Shown here: positions 1 through 20,614 of the stretch, piece after piece
Position numbering within the stretch: position 1 is the stretch's first letter
Layout: each line of letters opens with the position of its first letter
DNA from: Brachypterus glaber
Taxonomy: Eukaryota > Arthropoda > Insecta > Coleoptera > Kateretidae
DNA: 64,000 nt
Direction of reading: 5' to 3'
Assembly (NCBI GenBank): GCA_958510825.1
Contig: OY294044.1
Coordinates: forward strand, 70,320,095 to 70,384,094
The notes under the pieces: model-generated
Told to the model about the DNA's origin: nothing
Seen by the model: the letters and a program-made list of their open reading frames with translations, nothing else
The model's database searches: none
Position numbers and translations under genes: made by a program

Positions 1-74
1 TCCATTAACACGGTCTAAACCCGAAAGTGAAAGTTCTTTATATCTTAATGGCCGTGAAAGCTTAAAATCTAAAA
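1..74 (+). mobile_element. 3' terminus of a Penelope-like element (PLE)
   Basis: These 74 bases are identical to 40197-40270, which is the segment just downstream of a complete PLE GIY-YIG reading frame. The window therefore opens at the very 3' end of another PLE copy on the + strand; the coding part lies outside the window. The element runs directly into a TAATAG-type microsatellite. Confidence 0.8.
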
Positions 75-757
75 TAGTAATAGTAATAGTAATAGTAATA
101 GTAATAGTAATAGTAATAGTAATAGTAATAGTAATAGTAATAGTAATAGTAATAGTAATAGTAATAGTAATAGTAATAGTAATAGTAATAGTAATAGTAA
201 TAGTAATAGTAATAGTAATAGTAATAGTAATAGTAATAGTAATAGTAATAGTAATAGTAATAGTAATAGTAATAGTAATAGTAATAGTAATAGTAATAGT
301 AATAGTAATAGTAATAGTAATAGTAATAGTAATAGTAATAGTAATAGTAATAGTAATAGTAATAGTAATAGTAATAGTAATAGTAATAGTAATAGTAATA
401 GTAATAGTAATAGTAATAGTAATAGTAATAGTAATAGTAATAGTAATAGTAATAGTAATAGTAATAGTAATAGTAATAGTAATAGTAATAGTAATAGTAA
501 TAGTAATAGTAATAGTAATAGTAATAGTAATAGTAATAGTAATAGTAATAGTAATAGTAATAGTAATAGTAATAGTAAGAGTAACAGTAACAGTAACAGT
601 AACAGTAACAGTAACAGTAACAGTAACAGTAACAGTAACAGTAACAGTAACAGTAACAGTAACAGTAACAGTAACAGTAACAGTAACAGTAACAGTAACA
701 GTAACAGTAACAGTAACAGTAACAGTAACAGTAACAGTAATAGTAATAGTAATAGTA

Positions 758-788
<31 letters not shown>
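73..788. repeat. (AATAGT)n-(AACAGT)n-(AATAGT)n-(AAT)n compound microsatellite
   Basis: The tract is AATAGT from 73 to about 576, one AAGAGT unit, AACAGT from about 583 to 738, AATAGT again to about 762, then AAT trimers to 788. Blocks are internally uniform and stay in register, as expected if single variant units were amplified. The same hexamer recurs on the other strand at 46800-46949 and 49531-50266. Confidence 0.97.
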
Positions 789-1372
789 GTGTTAAGTGAT
801 GCAAAAATTGTAATAAATTGTTTAAAAATTACAAATAAATAAAAAGTCTTATGGAAAATGGGTTATTGGTATTCAACGCATATTAAGAAATGGAGGCAGA
901 GGAGTCCGTATGGTTTTTCTATAGAAAAAGTTTTAAAATATTTTAGAAAATTTAAGTGTCACAATTTATGCCAGATATCAGAAAATTAAAAGGGAAGCAT
1001 TAAAACTAAGGAAACATCATTTAGACATTGCACCGAAGCGATTCAAAAGCAACCTAAATATGTCCAGAGTTTGGTATGTGCTGATAGTCAAAGTTTTACC
1101 GGAATACAAACAACCTACTCCACTTAAGTAACATTTCTTGGTTATTGCACAGATTAAATTCAAAGCAACCCAAATATGTCTACAAAAGTATGTCCAAAAT
1201 AATTCAAATGAAAAAATAAATTATAACACTAATTGGACAAAGGATAATTTTTGGAAAAACAACTCCCCAGCGCCAGTCCCTGAGGTTGTTGGTTACAACT
1301 TGGAACTGGTACGAAGATCATTATATATTTATATAATCATATGTATTTAATATATAATTGTAAAAATAAAGA

Positions 1373-1406
<34 letters not shown>

Positions 1407-1664
1407 CTTGGAAAAAATCTTGAGAAGCTAGATATTGAGGAGAATATTATTCAACATCTACAAAGAATAGCAATTTTGCAGACATGCCATATTATTAGAA
1501 AATTTATGAACAATTAGGTTTATAGGTGGAGCAGGGTGAATTCCCTTACCACCTTTTTAACACAACTATTCTCTCTTACTTACTCTTCCTTTAATTTTTT
1601 TACTATCTACAAAATTTTATATACCAACTTGAGATAGTTTAGTTTTACCAGTTCTAATCTGAGA
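789..1664. other. Unassigned AT-rich sequence with a short (AAT)n tract
   Basis: No gene or known element was recognised here. An (AAT)n run lies at about 1374-1404. A 70-codon open frame at 1138-1350 has no recognisable domain and looks like chance. Confidence 0.5.
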
Positions 1665-3547
1665 AAATAATAATAATAATAATAAAGAGAACTGGCAAGG
1701 GTGGATGCACAGATTCAGGAGCAACTTCCAGAAAACGCTGATATTTGGCGCATAAATTGCGCTGTGTATGAGGTCGCTCGGGGTATTTCTCAAACCAAGA
1801 AATCCGATACCTCTCAAGAAAAGAGGGCAGAGCGGCGAATACAAAAATTAGAAAAGTCCAAACTCCAAAGGTGCGGCAAATAGCAGCCAGTCTAGGGCGC
1901 CACCATCACACATTAAATCGAGCAGTTATGCAGACCATCAAACCGCACTGCCTCGATAGGATTCAAATGCTAGTGACTGCACAAAAGTTACAAATCAGGA
2001 GGACCAGGGCTTTTAAGGAAAACAAACTTTTCCGCGAAAAGCCCTCCCGCCTGTTTCAAGATCCTCCACGTGCTGTTGATAATCCGCCGACCGCTGATCA
2101 AGTGGAATACTTCTGGAAGGGTATCTATGAAAAAGTTCGTCCACTTAATTTAAACACTCCAGCCCTGGCGCAATTTGAAACATTCTGTGAAATATTGCAA
2201 CATCAGGATGAGCGCCTGCCGATAACCAAGAGGAAGTTCGAAAAGCTCTTGAGGGATCTAAGAACTTTGCTGCTCCAGGCCCAGATGGTATTAACAATTA
2301 CTGGTGGAAAAAGTTACCATCCACCCACCAACATTTAGCCAGAATATTCAATTCAATGAGGAGCAGCAAATACCTTCCTGGTTTGTCGAGGGGCGAACTG
2401 TGTTATTCCCTAAGAACGGAGATTTGTCTGAACCCAAAAACTACAGGCCGATAACATGTCTAATCGCAGGCTACAAGATATTTACAAGAATATTGTACAT
2501 GCGGGTACTCGAAACAGTGGATCCGATATTCCAAGATATCTATGAGCAACGAGGGTCAAAAAGAGGGGTTGCCGGTTGTATAGAGAACCTGCTGATAGAC
2601 AGATGCATCACGCAGGACTCTATACAGTACAAGCGTAATCTCTCAATGGCCTGGATCGACTACCTCAAGGCATTTGATACAATACCCCATGAGCTTATCA
2701 TACACCTGCTCAAATGCCTTGGGGTACCGGATCAAGTAGTGAAATGCATTAAACAACTGTTGCCGCTCTGGAAGACCCGATTCACCATAGGTTCAGGTGA
2801 AGCTAAGGTTACCACAGAGTTCGTTACTTTTAAGAGGGGAATATTTCAAGGGGAGTCCTTGAGTCCACTATTATTTTGCATTTCACTACTTCCCCTATCC
2901 GTTGTTCTAAGGAATACTAAAGGATACCACTGCGGCACACCAGGAAACCGAAGGTATAAGGTCACACATCTGTTTTATATGGATGACCTTAAATGCTATG
3001 CTTCGGGAGAAAGGGAACTCAATCAAGAGTAGTGCAGGAGTACACGCATGCTATCGGAATGGAGTTTGGGGTCAGCAAATGTGAAGTGGTTCATCTCAAG
3101 AGAGGACGATGCGCGAATGTTGAGGAAGAAACGCAGCTAGTAGATGGAAGCATCCTACATCAACTTGATGCCGGAGAATCTTATACCTACTTAGATATGG
3201 CTCAAAGCCATACTCAAGAGGTATCCGCTGTTAAAGAGATTCTCCGCGGCAAGTACAGACACCGGCTTCGACAGATCTGGTCTTCAGAGTTATCGGGAAA
3301 GAACAAGGTGTCTGCTACTTATATGCTTGCTGTTCCAATCTTGACCTACTCCTTTGGGGTAATCAAGTGGTCAATAGACGAGCTGAGACAACTCGACATA
3401 GGTACGCGAAAGATGATGCACCTTTATCGAAGCCATCATCCAAAATCGTCCGTTTCACGACTTTACATCCCTCGTTATCAGGGTGGTCATGGACTCTTGG
3501 GATTGGAGTGTTTACACGACAAAATAGTCCTGGATGGAGCCTGTAAG
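1665..3547 (+). pseudogene. R4/Dong-clade LINE, N-terminal and RT part (upstream half of interrupted copy)
   Basis: This is the upstream half of a non-LTR retrotransposon ORF. It begins just after an (AAT)n run at 1665-1686. Reading pieces at 1701-1883, 1871-2338, 2304-3032 and 2993-3550 are in different frames, so the copy is broken by frameshifts. The RT core is clear in 2304-3032: YRPITC, AWIDYLKAFDTIPH, GIFQGESLSPLLFC and the catalytic FYMDDLK. The next piece has the post-RT region typical of R4/Dong elements, with HPKSSVSRLYIPR followed by GGHGLLGLE. The frame stops at LDGACK because a fold-back DNA transposon is inserted at 3548; it resumes at 12741. Clade assignment rests on these motifs and on the RLE-type C terminus downstream. 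Confidence 0.88.
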
Positions 3548-12732
<9,185 letters not shown>

Positions 12733-13858
12733 CCTGTAAGGTGATCAGGAGTTCGGATCCCCTGCTTCGCATGGTTTGTAATCATGAAAAAGTGGGGGTT
12801 GGAGCATTTTTGTTTAGGACAGCTACGAAAGCCGCCAATGAACTCGGTCTCACCTTTGACATCCAAAGGAGGATTCAGAATTCCTTAACCGAACTGGATC
12901 CTTCTCCATTAAAAGCCCAAGTCAAGTCTGCAGAAGCCATGCGACTTCTGCAAGCACATGTGGATAAGCCGATGCACGGTCTCTATTTCAAGGCGGTCGA
13001 AAACATTGGATTATCCAAACGATTGACTTTCGCATTCTTATACTCTAGTGGGTTAAGGTCAGAGACTGAGGGATTTATAATAGCGTGCCAAGATGGTGTA
13101 TTTAACACCCTAGTCTACCGTAGTCGCCTTATGGGTATAGAGGTCCCTGACACAAGTTGCAGGGCGTGTCGAAAGGCGCCGGAGACTTTGATGCACTTAC
13201 TGTCAGCGTGCTCGACTTATGCCTTCTCCGCCTATATACGACGACATAACGCGGCCTTGCGAGTGCTTTACTTTCACCTAAGGCACTCGTACGGTATTGA
13301 CGATACACTCGTACTGCCCTATGCTCCAGACGATATTGAGTCCGTTGTGGAGAATGAGAGGTGCCGAATTTATTGGAACTACCCATTCACCAACCTCAGG
13401 CAAATAAGATTCAATAAGCCTGATGTAGTCCTCCTCGATAAAGATCTTAAGACAATGTTCGTTATTGAATTCTCGGCTCCTGCCGAAACGAACATAGTCT
13501 TAAAAGAGGAGGAAAAACGGACAAAATATCAAGACCTGCTTTTCGAATTCCGTAGGCTCAACCCGGGTTATTCTGTTAAGCTTGTGGTCCTCATTATTGG
13601 TTCTCTTGGTGGTACAAGGCAAACATTTCTCTCTGCACTTAAGACCATACCGGCATGCTCCAAAAGAGCAGAGCTCTTATCCGGAAATATGCAAAAGGCA
13701 GTTATTCTGGGATCACTGAATATACTCAGAGCACATGAAAATCGGACCCAATAATTACTTACCTCACGGTGTGTGGAGTAGTTATTGGTTTTGCTGGATC
13801 GCCTGCTCGTGAAGTCGGAGATACGAGCGGGGCCTGACCAGCGGATGCTTTACGTTAA
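12733..13858 (+). pseudogene. R4/Dong-clade LINE, C-terminal restriction-like endonuclease part and 3' UTR
   Basis: This continues the LINE ORF interrupted at 3547. The frame runs to a TAA stop ending at 13754. It carries a CCHC-type zinc finger, CRAC then HLLSACSTYA and RRHN (about 13160-13250), and the PD-(D/E)-type endonuclease signature KPDVVLLDKD with VIEFSAPAE (about 13410-13490). Downstream is the conserved EEKRTKYQDLLFEFRRL block. A short 3' UTR (13755-13858) leads into an (AAT)n tail. The domain order RT, CCHC, RLE is that of R4/Dong elements, which lack an APE endonuclease. The C-terminal part has no internal stops, so the copy was fairly young when the fold-back landed. Confidence 0.87.
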
Positions 13859-13859
13859 A

Positions 13860-13923
<64 letters not shown>
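13859..13923. repeat. (AAT)n tract at LINE 3' end
   Basis: About 21 AAT units directly follow the R4/Dong 3' UTR and directly precede a second R4/Dong fragment. This fits the tail or target microsatellite of these elements. Confidence 0.9.
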
Positions 13924-14468
13924 GGGCGGCCACGAGACCAGTCGATGAACTTGGTCTCATTTTCGACACTGAAAGGGAAACCCAAAACTCGATAACCGAG
14001 TTGGGTCCCGTTCAGTTAAAAGCTCACATAAAATCTGCCGAGCATTCGATGCTCAAACAGTTACATATGGATAAGCCAATTCATGGAATCTCCTTTAAGA
14101 CCATAAAAGACCTTGGCTTATCCAAGAAAATGACTTTTGCTTTTTTGAGGTCAGGTGGGCTGAAGTCGGAGACCGAGGGATTCATTCTTGCTTGCCAAGA
14201 TGGCGTTTTTAACACATTGGTCTACCGAAGCCGCGTTATAGGTTTACAGGACCATTATGCATTTGATATCCGCATGTTCAACAATGCGGTCTCGGCATAC
14301 ATCCGTAGACATGACGAGGCCTTACGAGTGCTGTACTTCTTTCTCAGGCACTCGTATGGGTTAGACGAAACGCCAGTGCCGCCCTATGTTCCAGCAGATA
14401 TTGAGTCCGTGGTGGAGAATGATGGTTGTCGCATTTATTGGAACTATACCCCCACCCTAAGGCACAAA
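13924..14468 (+). pseudogene. Second R4/Dong LINE fragment, zinc finger deleted
   Basis: This piece is colinear with the R4/Dong C terminus, from DELGLIFD through ESVVENDGCRIYWNY. It is truncated at both ends and has lost the endonuclease core. An internal deletion around 14245-14285 removes the CCHC finger: the sequence passes from YRSRVIG straight to a residual NNAVSAYIRRHDEALRV. It shares the middle of the domain with the copy just upstream, so it is a separate insertion of the same family. Confidence 0.85.
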
Positions 14469-14499
14469 TAATATCGCAGGTACCACGTCACTAAATTTA

Positions 14500-15370
14500 A
14501 CTTCAAATGAAAGCGTCAATAAGGTGAACGACCCGACTGAATTTCAGAAGACTGATAAGAATAAAGTAAATAATCCTAAGACAGTTCGACAAAGTTGTAT
14601 ACAAACAAATACTGCTGCTTACTGATGAGAATTATTATAGTTTAAATCGTCAATTACGTTACTTAACAAATCCTAATGAACAGGTAACCTTGTTTAAAAA
14701 ACCTGGGGCCTTATTAGATCAAGTCATAGATAATGTTCAAGATTTAATTAGTAAATTCACATTGTATGACTGTGTTTTGATAATAGGGGGCTTAAATGAC
14801 ATTCAAAATACCAAAACCCCTTATTTTAAACTTCTATCTCAAAGACTTAAATTGTGTTCACATACAAATGTTATATTTTTTTCAATACCATATTTTAAAG
14901 ACTATAAAAATAATAAATTAAAAAACGGACATATTTTAAAATACAAAAGGTACTTAAATAACTTTTTAGGCAAAATTAATAACTATACGGAAGTTATTTT
15001 GAAACTAATATTAATAAGGGTAAAATTTTAGGTAAAAACATTGCATCTAATTTAATTAAAGTTATCCGCAATAATAAATATTGTCATAAAACTTGTAAAA
15101 TTTGTAAGTTTAAATAATACAATGCCTCTTCCGAACAGTATTAATTTGGTCGTATCCGAAGAGATGCAAAATACGAGTATTATATCAATATTAAGTAATA
15201 CTAGTTTGGTTGTGTCCGATGATATGCACAGTAATAATGTTACATCATTATCAAATATTCTTAGTTATAACGATTCTCTTTCCCAGGTGATGCATAATAA
15301 TACTGTTACGCCTAATAATGAAGTTACGAGTAATAATTCTAATCCATTTGTTGATAATTCTTTTTTATAA
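14500..15370 (+). pseudogene. CR1/Jockey-like LINE ORF1 remnant (SGNH/esterase-like and S/N-rich segments)
   Basis: A frame at 14690-15031 contains CVLIIGGLNDIQN followed by a long basic stretch. This resembles the SGNH/esterase-like domain found in ORF1 of some CR1-type LINEs. A second frame at 15122-15370 is Ser/Asn-rich with an internal near-repeat (LVVSEEM / LVVSDDM). It leads into an endonuclease start, so it may be the ORF1 tail or the ORF2 leader. Assignment is by position and composition and is tentative. Confidence 0.5.
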
Positions 15371-15866
15371 ATAATTCCTCCATTAATATTTTCCATGTGA
15401 ATTTGAAAGGATTTTTGTATAAATATGATCCATTAGATGTGTTTTTAGCTACTCAAAATACACAAATCCTATGTCTTACAGAACACTGGAACTTGGAGAA
15501 TAGTGTAGATAGTTTATATTTGCCAAATTTCACACTTCAATCCCACTTTTGTAGAAAGAAATCTATCCATGGTGGATCCGCAATTTTTACTAAAACTGAA
15601 CATCCTGTTGAAGAGTTAAATTATTTTTGTGAATTATCTAAGGAAGGACATATTGAGGTTTCTGCGATTTATTTGATGATTTACAATGTTAAAATATGCG
15701 TCGTATCTGTGTATAGACCATGTTCAGGTAATACTACTATATTTTTTGACACATTCACTCAAATTCCTAATTTGACGTGCAATAAGTTTAAGCATTTAGT
15801 TCTTTGTGGTGACTTAAATATTAATTTAAATAATACGAGGGGTGATTTTAAGGTCTTAGGGAATGT

Positions 15867-16000
15867 TCAAGTATTACGTAACGCAAATTTTGATCATTTT
15901 GGACCCCACCCCCCGTAACGCTATTCTCCTATATCATTAACATGGGCGTAACACTCCAAAATGACCCCCCCCCCCTAAGAGCGTTACGTAATACTTGATC
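15867..16000. mobile_element. Small MITE inside LINE endonuclease
   Basis: About 130 bp begin TCAAGTATTACGTAACGC and end with the exact inverted complement at 15981-15998. GTT occurs on both sides (15865-15867 and 16001-16003), and deleting the element plus one GTT restores the LINE frame. The exact end is therefore uncertain by 1-3 bases. No coding capacity. Confidence 0.7.
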
Positions 16001-16035
16001 GTTTCCTTATTAGATATTTTTGATTCTTTTAATAT

Positions 16036-16454
16036 TGTCACGAATACGGGGTTCTTCTTGTCACGAATAATGGTCTTCCTCTCCATTTTGCTGGATACGG
16101 GTTTTGGGGTTGGGGTAATTAAACTCTTATTTATAAAATTTAACTCTTCTTACTACTAGGTTTGGGAGATGTCAGTTTGCCCAATGGGCACTGCCTACTT
16201 TGGGGACTATCACTATTCAATCTGATAATCTAATTTTCTAATTCCCCTCATTTGATCTAAGTATCGTATTTATACCAAGATGTTTTACAAAAAAACCTAG
16301 TTTATTTCATTTCAATGCTAGTTTACAATAACACTAGAATGCTTGGTGTGCAAAACATCTGTATGTAATACAAGGTACTAATTTATAAATAATAAAAAAA
16401 TTGTTTTATTAAATTTAGGTAAAGCCTGTATGGCTACCTAGCCAACTCTTGACA
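16036..16454. mobile_element. Solo LTR (419 bp) with 4-bp TSD
   Basis: The sequence starts TGTCACGA and ends CTTGACA, with a 4-bp duplication ATAT at 16032-16035 and 16455-16458. It interrupts the LINE endonuclease ORF, and removal with one ATAT joins the frame across DSFN and the downstream residues. A TATAAA lies about 95 bp into it. TG...CA ends, a 4-bp TSD and the absence of internal coding sequence indicate a solo LTR, probably Gypsy-type. It is unrelated in sequence to the LTRs at 24086 and 28340. Confidence 0.72.
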
Positions 16455-18350
16455 ATATCAAATTAGGCACCAAATTCAATACTAGAATTATTACATATGC
16501 GAATGGTCAAATCAGTAAAACTAGTATTGACTTCATGGTTACAAATATTTCTTCAAGATTTTATAGTGTTATTTATCCCAATATTGCTGACCACTTTTGT
16601 CACATATTTTCTGCTACGATACCAATGTCAAAGCAAAGTTGTAAGCAAAGTAACACTGTAATAAAATGTAGAAAAACTAGTGACAGCAGTATAGAGGAAT
16701 TTAAAATACGTTTAAAAATGATATTGTGGAGTGAAATTTATGAGCTAGGCATTGGAGAGGCCTTTGATTGTTTTTTTTTTCAAACGATAAAATGGTGTTT
16801 TGATGTTTCCTGTCCAGTTCTTAATAAAAAAGTTTTACCTTATCTTAAAAATGATAAGTGGTGGTTAAGTCAGACTATCATTAATGAAGGAATTCAGTTA
16901 AAATTTATGTTCAGACTTTTATGCCAAAATAAAGTTAATTCGAAATTTTACAATACTTTTAAAAACAAATATAGATTTAATATTAGAAATTCCAAAAAGG
17001 AATACTACTCTTTAAAAATCAATACTAGTAATAATAAACAAAAAACTACTTTATTAACAATAAATTAGGTCGTAAGAAAAAAAGCGGGGAAATTTAAAAA
17101 TCTCCTATGATTCTAAATTAATTGAAAATGAGCTAGATATTGCCAATGTATTCGGGTCAGTTTTTGCTAATATAGCTGAGGAAACTAGAAATAATCATTT
17201 TGAATTTAACTTATCTCTTCCGTGTACATTTCCAAATCAACAATTTACCTTTTCTTTTATATCAAGACCTGTGCAAGAATGGGAAGTTAAAAATAAAAAT
17301 TCCTGTGGAGAAGATGGCATGTCAATAAAAGTAGTTAGTAAAATTTTAGATTTAATTATTAAACCTTTTAATTTTCTCATAAATCAATCTATAAAACATG
17401 GTCATTTCCCAAATATTTTTTAAACAGGTTTGATAACGCCCCTACATAAAAAAGGTAGTACTGAAAATGTAGATAACTATAGACAAATATCTATTTTAAG
17501 TTCTTTCTCCAAGGCTTTGGAAAAAATTGTATTTAAACAAATTAAATATTATCTAGAGGACAACAGTATCAGCATCAGAATCACAGCATGGTTTTTGCGA
17601 AGGAAAATCCACGGAAACAGCCTCATGCCAGCTTTTAAATTTTGTTTATTTATAGCTAGACCTTAATAAGTGTGTTGTATGCGTTCGACACAGTATGTCC
17701 GGATTTGTTGGATATTTGTAGTTGGGTCTATTCTTATATTAAATTTCGAAAACTAATCATTAATTTAAATGGAAGAATAAGATCAAACATATTTTTCGCT
17801 AAATTAGGAGTTTCACAAGGCTCTATTACTCTCTATTATTTTTGACTTATATCAATGATCTTCCTGATTATATCAGAAATTCTTTTGTTGTCATATTTGC
17901 TGATGATACGACAATACTCATTTTATGTACCTGTCCTTTGGAGTTATATAATATTATAATTAACGTTATAAACGACTTTGAGTCATGGTGTCAACGTAAC
18001 AAACTTATTCTTAATAAATCCAAAACTGTGGCATTAAACTTTTTTAAAGGGAAAATCTTCCTGAAAATTTTGTTATACCTGGTTTGAGATTTAGTTCAAC
18101 TACTAAATTTCTTGGTACAGTGTTTGATGAAAATCTTACCTGGAATAATCATATTGACGTAGTTTGTAAAAAACTAAATTGCCCATATTTTGGCATTGTT
18201 AAGTTAAAAAATGATTTGAGCGAATCCGGTATGCTCAATATGTATTTTGCCTTAGCCTATTCCCACTTATCATATAATATAATGTGTTGGGGTAAGGCTA
18301 CTGAAATTGACAGTGTTTAAAGGACAAAAGCGACTAATTAGGATGAAAAT

Positions 18351-18901
18351 AAAGTTTAGTGCCTTATAGACGGCAAACTATTAAAATCTATAAATAAATT
18401 GCACTGATCTACTACAGAATTTTCACAATCAATGAGAAAATCCCTACCAAAATGTCATATAGCAGCTATTTCACGCTTTTTTGCGATCATCAGTGAGCAT
18501 ATATTGGTATGGTGGCTTTCGCACTGACTGTTGAAAATTTTAAATACCTATCAAAAATAAGTATAACTGTATTGAGAGCGTACAAATTGGTGGCGCCATC
18601 TAATGTTTGCACTAAAGTACTACACATTAGATGTTGGCAGACCTGTAATCTGATAAGAATTATCTATATCTAGATACACACGCGGACAAAAAATTTGTCT
18701 CGAAGCCAGCACCTAGTACCGACACGGCAAATCAAATTATAAATGATAATAAAGTTTAGTGCCTTATAGACGGAAAACTATTAAAATCTATAAAGAAATT
18801 GCACTGCTCTAATACAGAATTTTCACAATAAATGAGAAAATCCCTACCAAAATGTCATATAGCTGCTATTTCACGCTTTTTTGCGATCATCAGTGAGCAT
18901 A
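18351..18901. repeat. 400-bp tandem repeat running into assembly gap
   Basis: The block starting AAAGTTTAGTGCCTTATAGA at 18351 recurs at 18751 with only scattered mismatches, giving a period of exactly 400 bp. One full unit and 151 bp of the next are visible before the Ns. A contig ending within a tandem array suggests a longer satellite in the gap. Confidence 0.85.
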
Positions 18902-19101
18902 NNNNNNNNNNNNNNNNNNNNNNNNNNNNNNNNNNNNNNNNNNNNNNNNNNNNNNNNNNNNNNNNNNNNNNNNNNNNNNNNNNNNNNNNNNNNNNNNNNN
19001 NNNNNNNNNNNNNNNNNNNNNNNNNNNNNNNNNNNNNNNNNNNNNNNNNNNNNNNNNNNNNNNNNNNNNNNNNNNNNNNNNNNNNNNNNNNNNNNNNNNN
19101 N
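18902..19101. other. Assembly gap (200 N)
   Basis: Exactly 200 Ns, the same size as the gap at 44629-44828, so this is a fixed-size scaffolding gap of unknown true length. Confidence 0.99.
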
Positions 19102-19341
19102 ATTCACATCTAAATGTATAAGTATGGCGATCGTGGCGCTTTTCGGTGGAATTTTCGTGAACTAGTCTGTATAAAATGTATAAGTATATCGTAGTTTTGG
19201 CCTCCACACGAAATTTCGCCTAAACATGCTGGCAAAATTTCAGTGGGGATACGTATTGGACTCCGGGTTCGACGTATTGGGTTCTGTTTTGGAGCCGTAA
19301 GCGTCGGTGGTATATATACTTCGGAGGCGTATAAGTCTATT

Positions 19342-19418
<77 letters not shown>

Positions 19419-20524
19419 ATATAACTGGTCGACAAAAAAAATCTATGGCTCCTTTGTTAAGTTTGATTCGGGATTCTGAGATAAATGCTTTTTTGACAAA
19501 AAAGTTAAATATCGTTGTTTTGGGCCCTAATTTTTTTTCCACAAACAATATACATCAATAAGATGCAGTTTTTTACTCAGATTTTAAAAGTATTTTGTTT
19601 TTTAGTTGTTTAACGGTTTTTTTTTACCTAATTCTTTTACCTAATTCTCTACAAAACATGTCCTATGCATTATTGTGCTACGGCTAGGATTATTTGACGT
19701 AGAGGCAAGAAAACGAAAAAAATAAGAAAAATACGGTACAGTTTAACTCGCAACTGACCATTTTTTTGAGGGAAAGTTGATGGGAAATTATTATTCTATT
19801 TTTCGGCTAATGTCCCTAAATTTTGCGGTATATTTTTAAGTTTTTTAAAAGCATTTTTGTTAAAATAAATTGCTAAAAAGAAGTAAATTTGATATTAACC
19901 CTATGTCCTATGAGTCCCCAGTGACAGAAGCCCCTGAGCCGGGCCTGATATTGATTAAAAAAACTTATATAAGATTATTTTATATTTCTAAATTTCAGTT
20001 TAATTTAAAAAATAGCAATAGTTACTGTTACAGTTAACTTACGCCTATGCCCTAGAGGTAACTGCCCTTAAACCGGACCTGATAATCACTAAAAAAGTAA
20101 TAATAATTTTATATATCTAAATTAAAATTTTTGACATCAAATTTGGATATACCGACCACAAAAACCCATAAATACAATTTTTTTTGTTTAAAAGGTTCGG
20201 TCGCCATATTGGATTCGCCATTTTAAATTTTCAATTTTTGACATCAGATTCAGATTTTTTGACCCCAAAAACCCTAAGTGGTTTGGAGTTAAGAGGTTTT
20301 GTTTTATTTTGATATTCGAATAAATTTTTTGAAAATTTATTATATCTAGCCAAGTGCGCAAAACAGTGCACAAAAGTGGGTAAAGTTTGCGCCTACTATG
20401 AAAATTGTATTTCTTATTGCCTAATAAATACTTCACATGTATAATTTTTTCCTTTGTAAGTTGTAATTTTGACCTTTTTTTCTGACTTGAAAAAAAGTAC
20501 TTTTCTGATTTTAACCCACATACG
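19102..20524. other. Unassigned AT-rich sequence with (AT)n tract
   Basis: No gene is recognised. A pure (AT)n run occupies about 19344-19409. The remainder is AT-rich with poly(T) runs and resembles intronic sequence of the minus-strand laminin gene. Confidence 0.55.
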
Positions 20525-20614
20525 TATATGAAAATTATTAAAAGATAACTTAAATTACTAAGTTTGCATCTAAGTATTCATTAACAGAATAAAAAAGAAA
20601 TGTATCAATATTTT

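Larger units (their letters stand above)
15371..18320 (+). pseudogene. CR1/Jockey-like LINE ORF2 (APE endonuclease + RT), decayed
   Basis: Endonuclease motifs are visible in order: LCLTEHWN, SVYRPCSG and LCGDLNIN (15397-15850), then SIDFMVTN after two insertions (about 16520). RT pieces follow: ITPLHKKGS and NYRQISILSS (17430-17530), INDLPDYI with the catalytic FADDTT (17842-17920), and a thumb-like KFLGTVFDENLTW (18084-18320). Stops and frameshifts separate the pieces, and the fingers/palm region near 17580-17700 is damaged. A MITE (15867-16000) and a solo LTR (16036-16454) interrupt the endonuclease; removing each with one duplicated target restores the frame. Confidence 0.8.

Noticed and set aside
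73..788. Telomeric repeat
   Set aside because: AATAGT is not the insect TTAGG or TCAGG motif, and the array is internal and linked to retroelement ends.
1138..1350. 70-codon frame
   Set aside because: Compositionally AT-driven and without any motif.
13782..13985. Poly-Asn / poly-Ile frames
   Set aside because: They are caused by the (AAT)n tract at the LINE 3' end.
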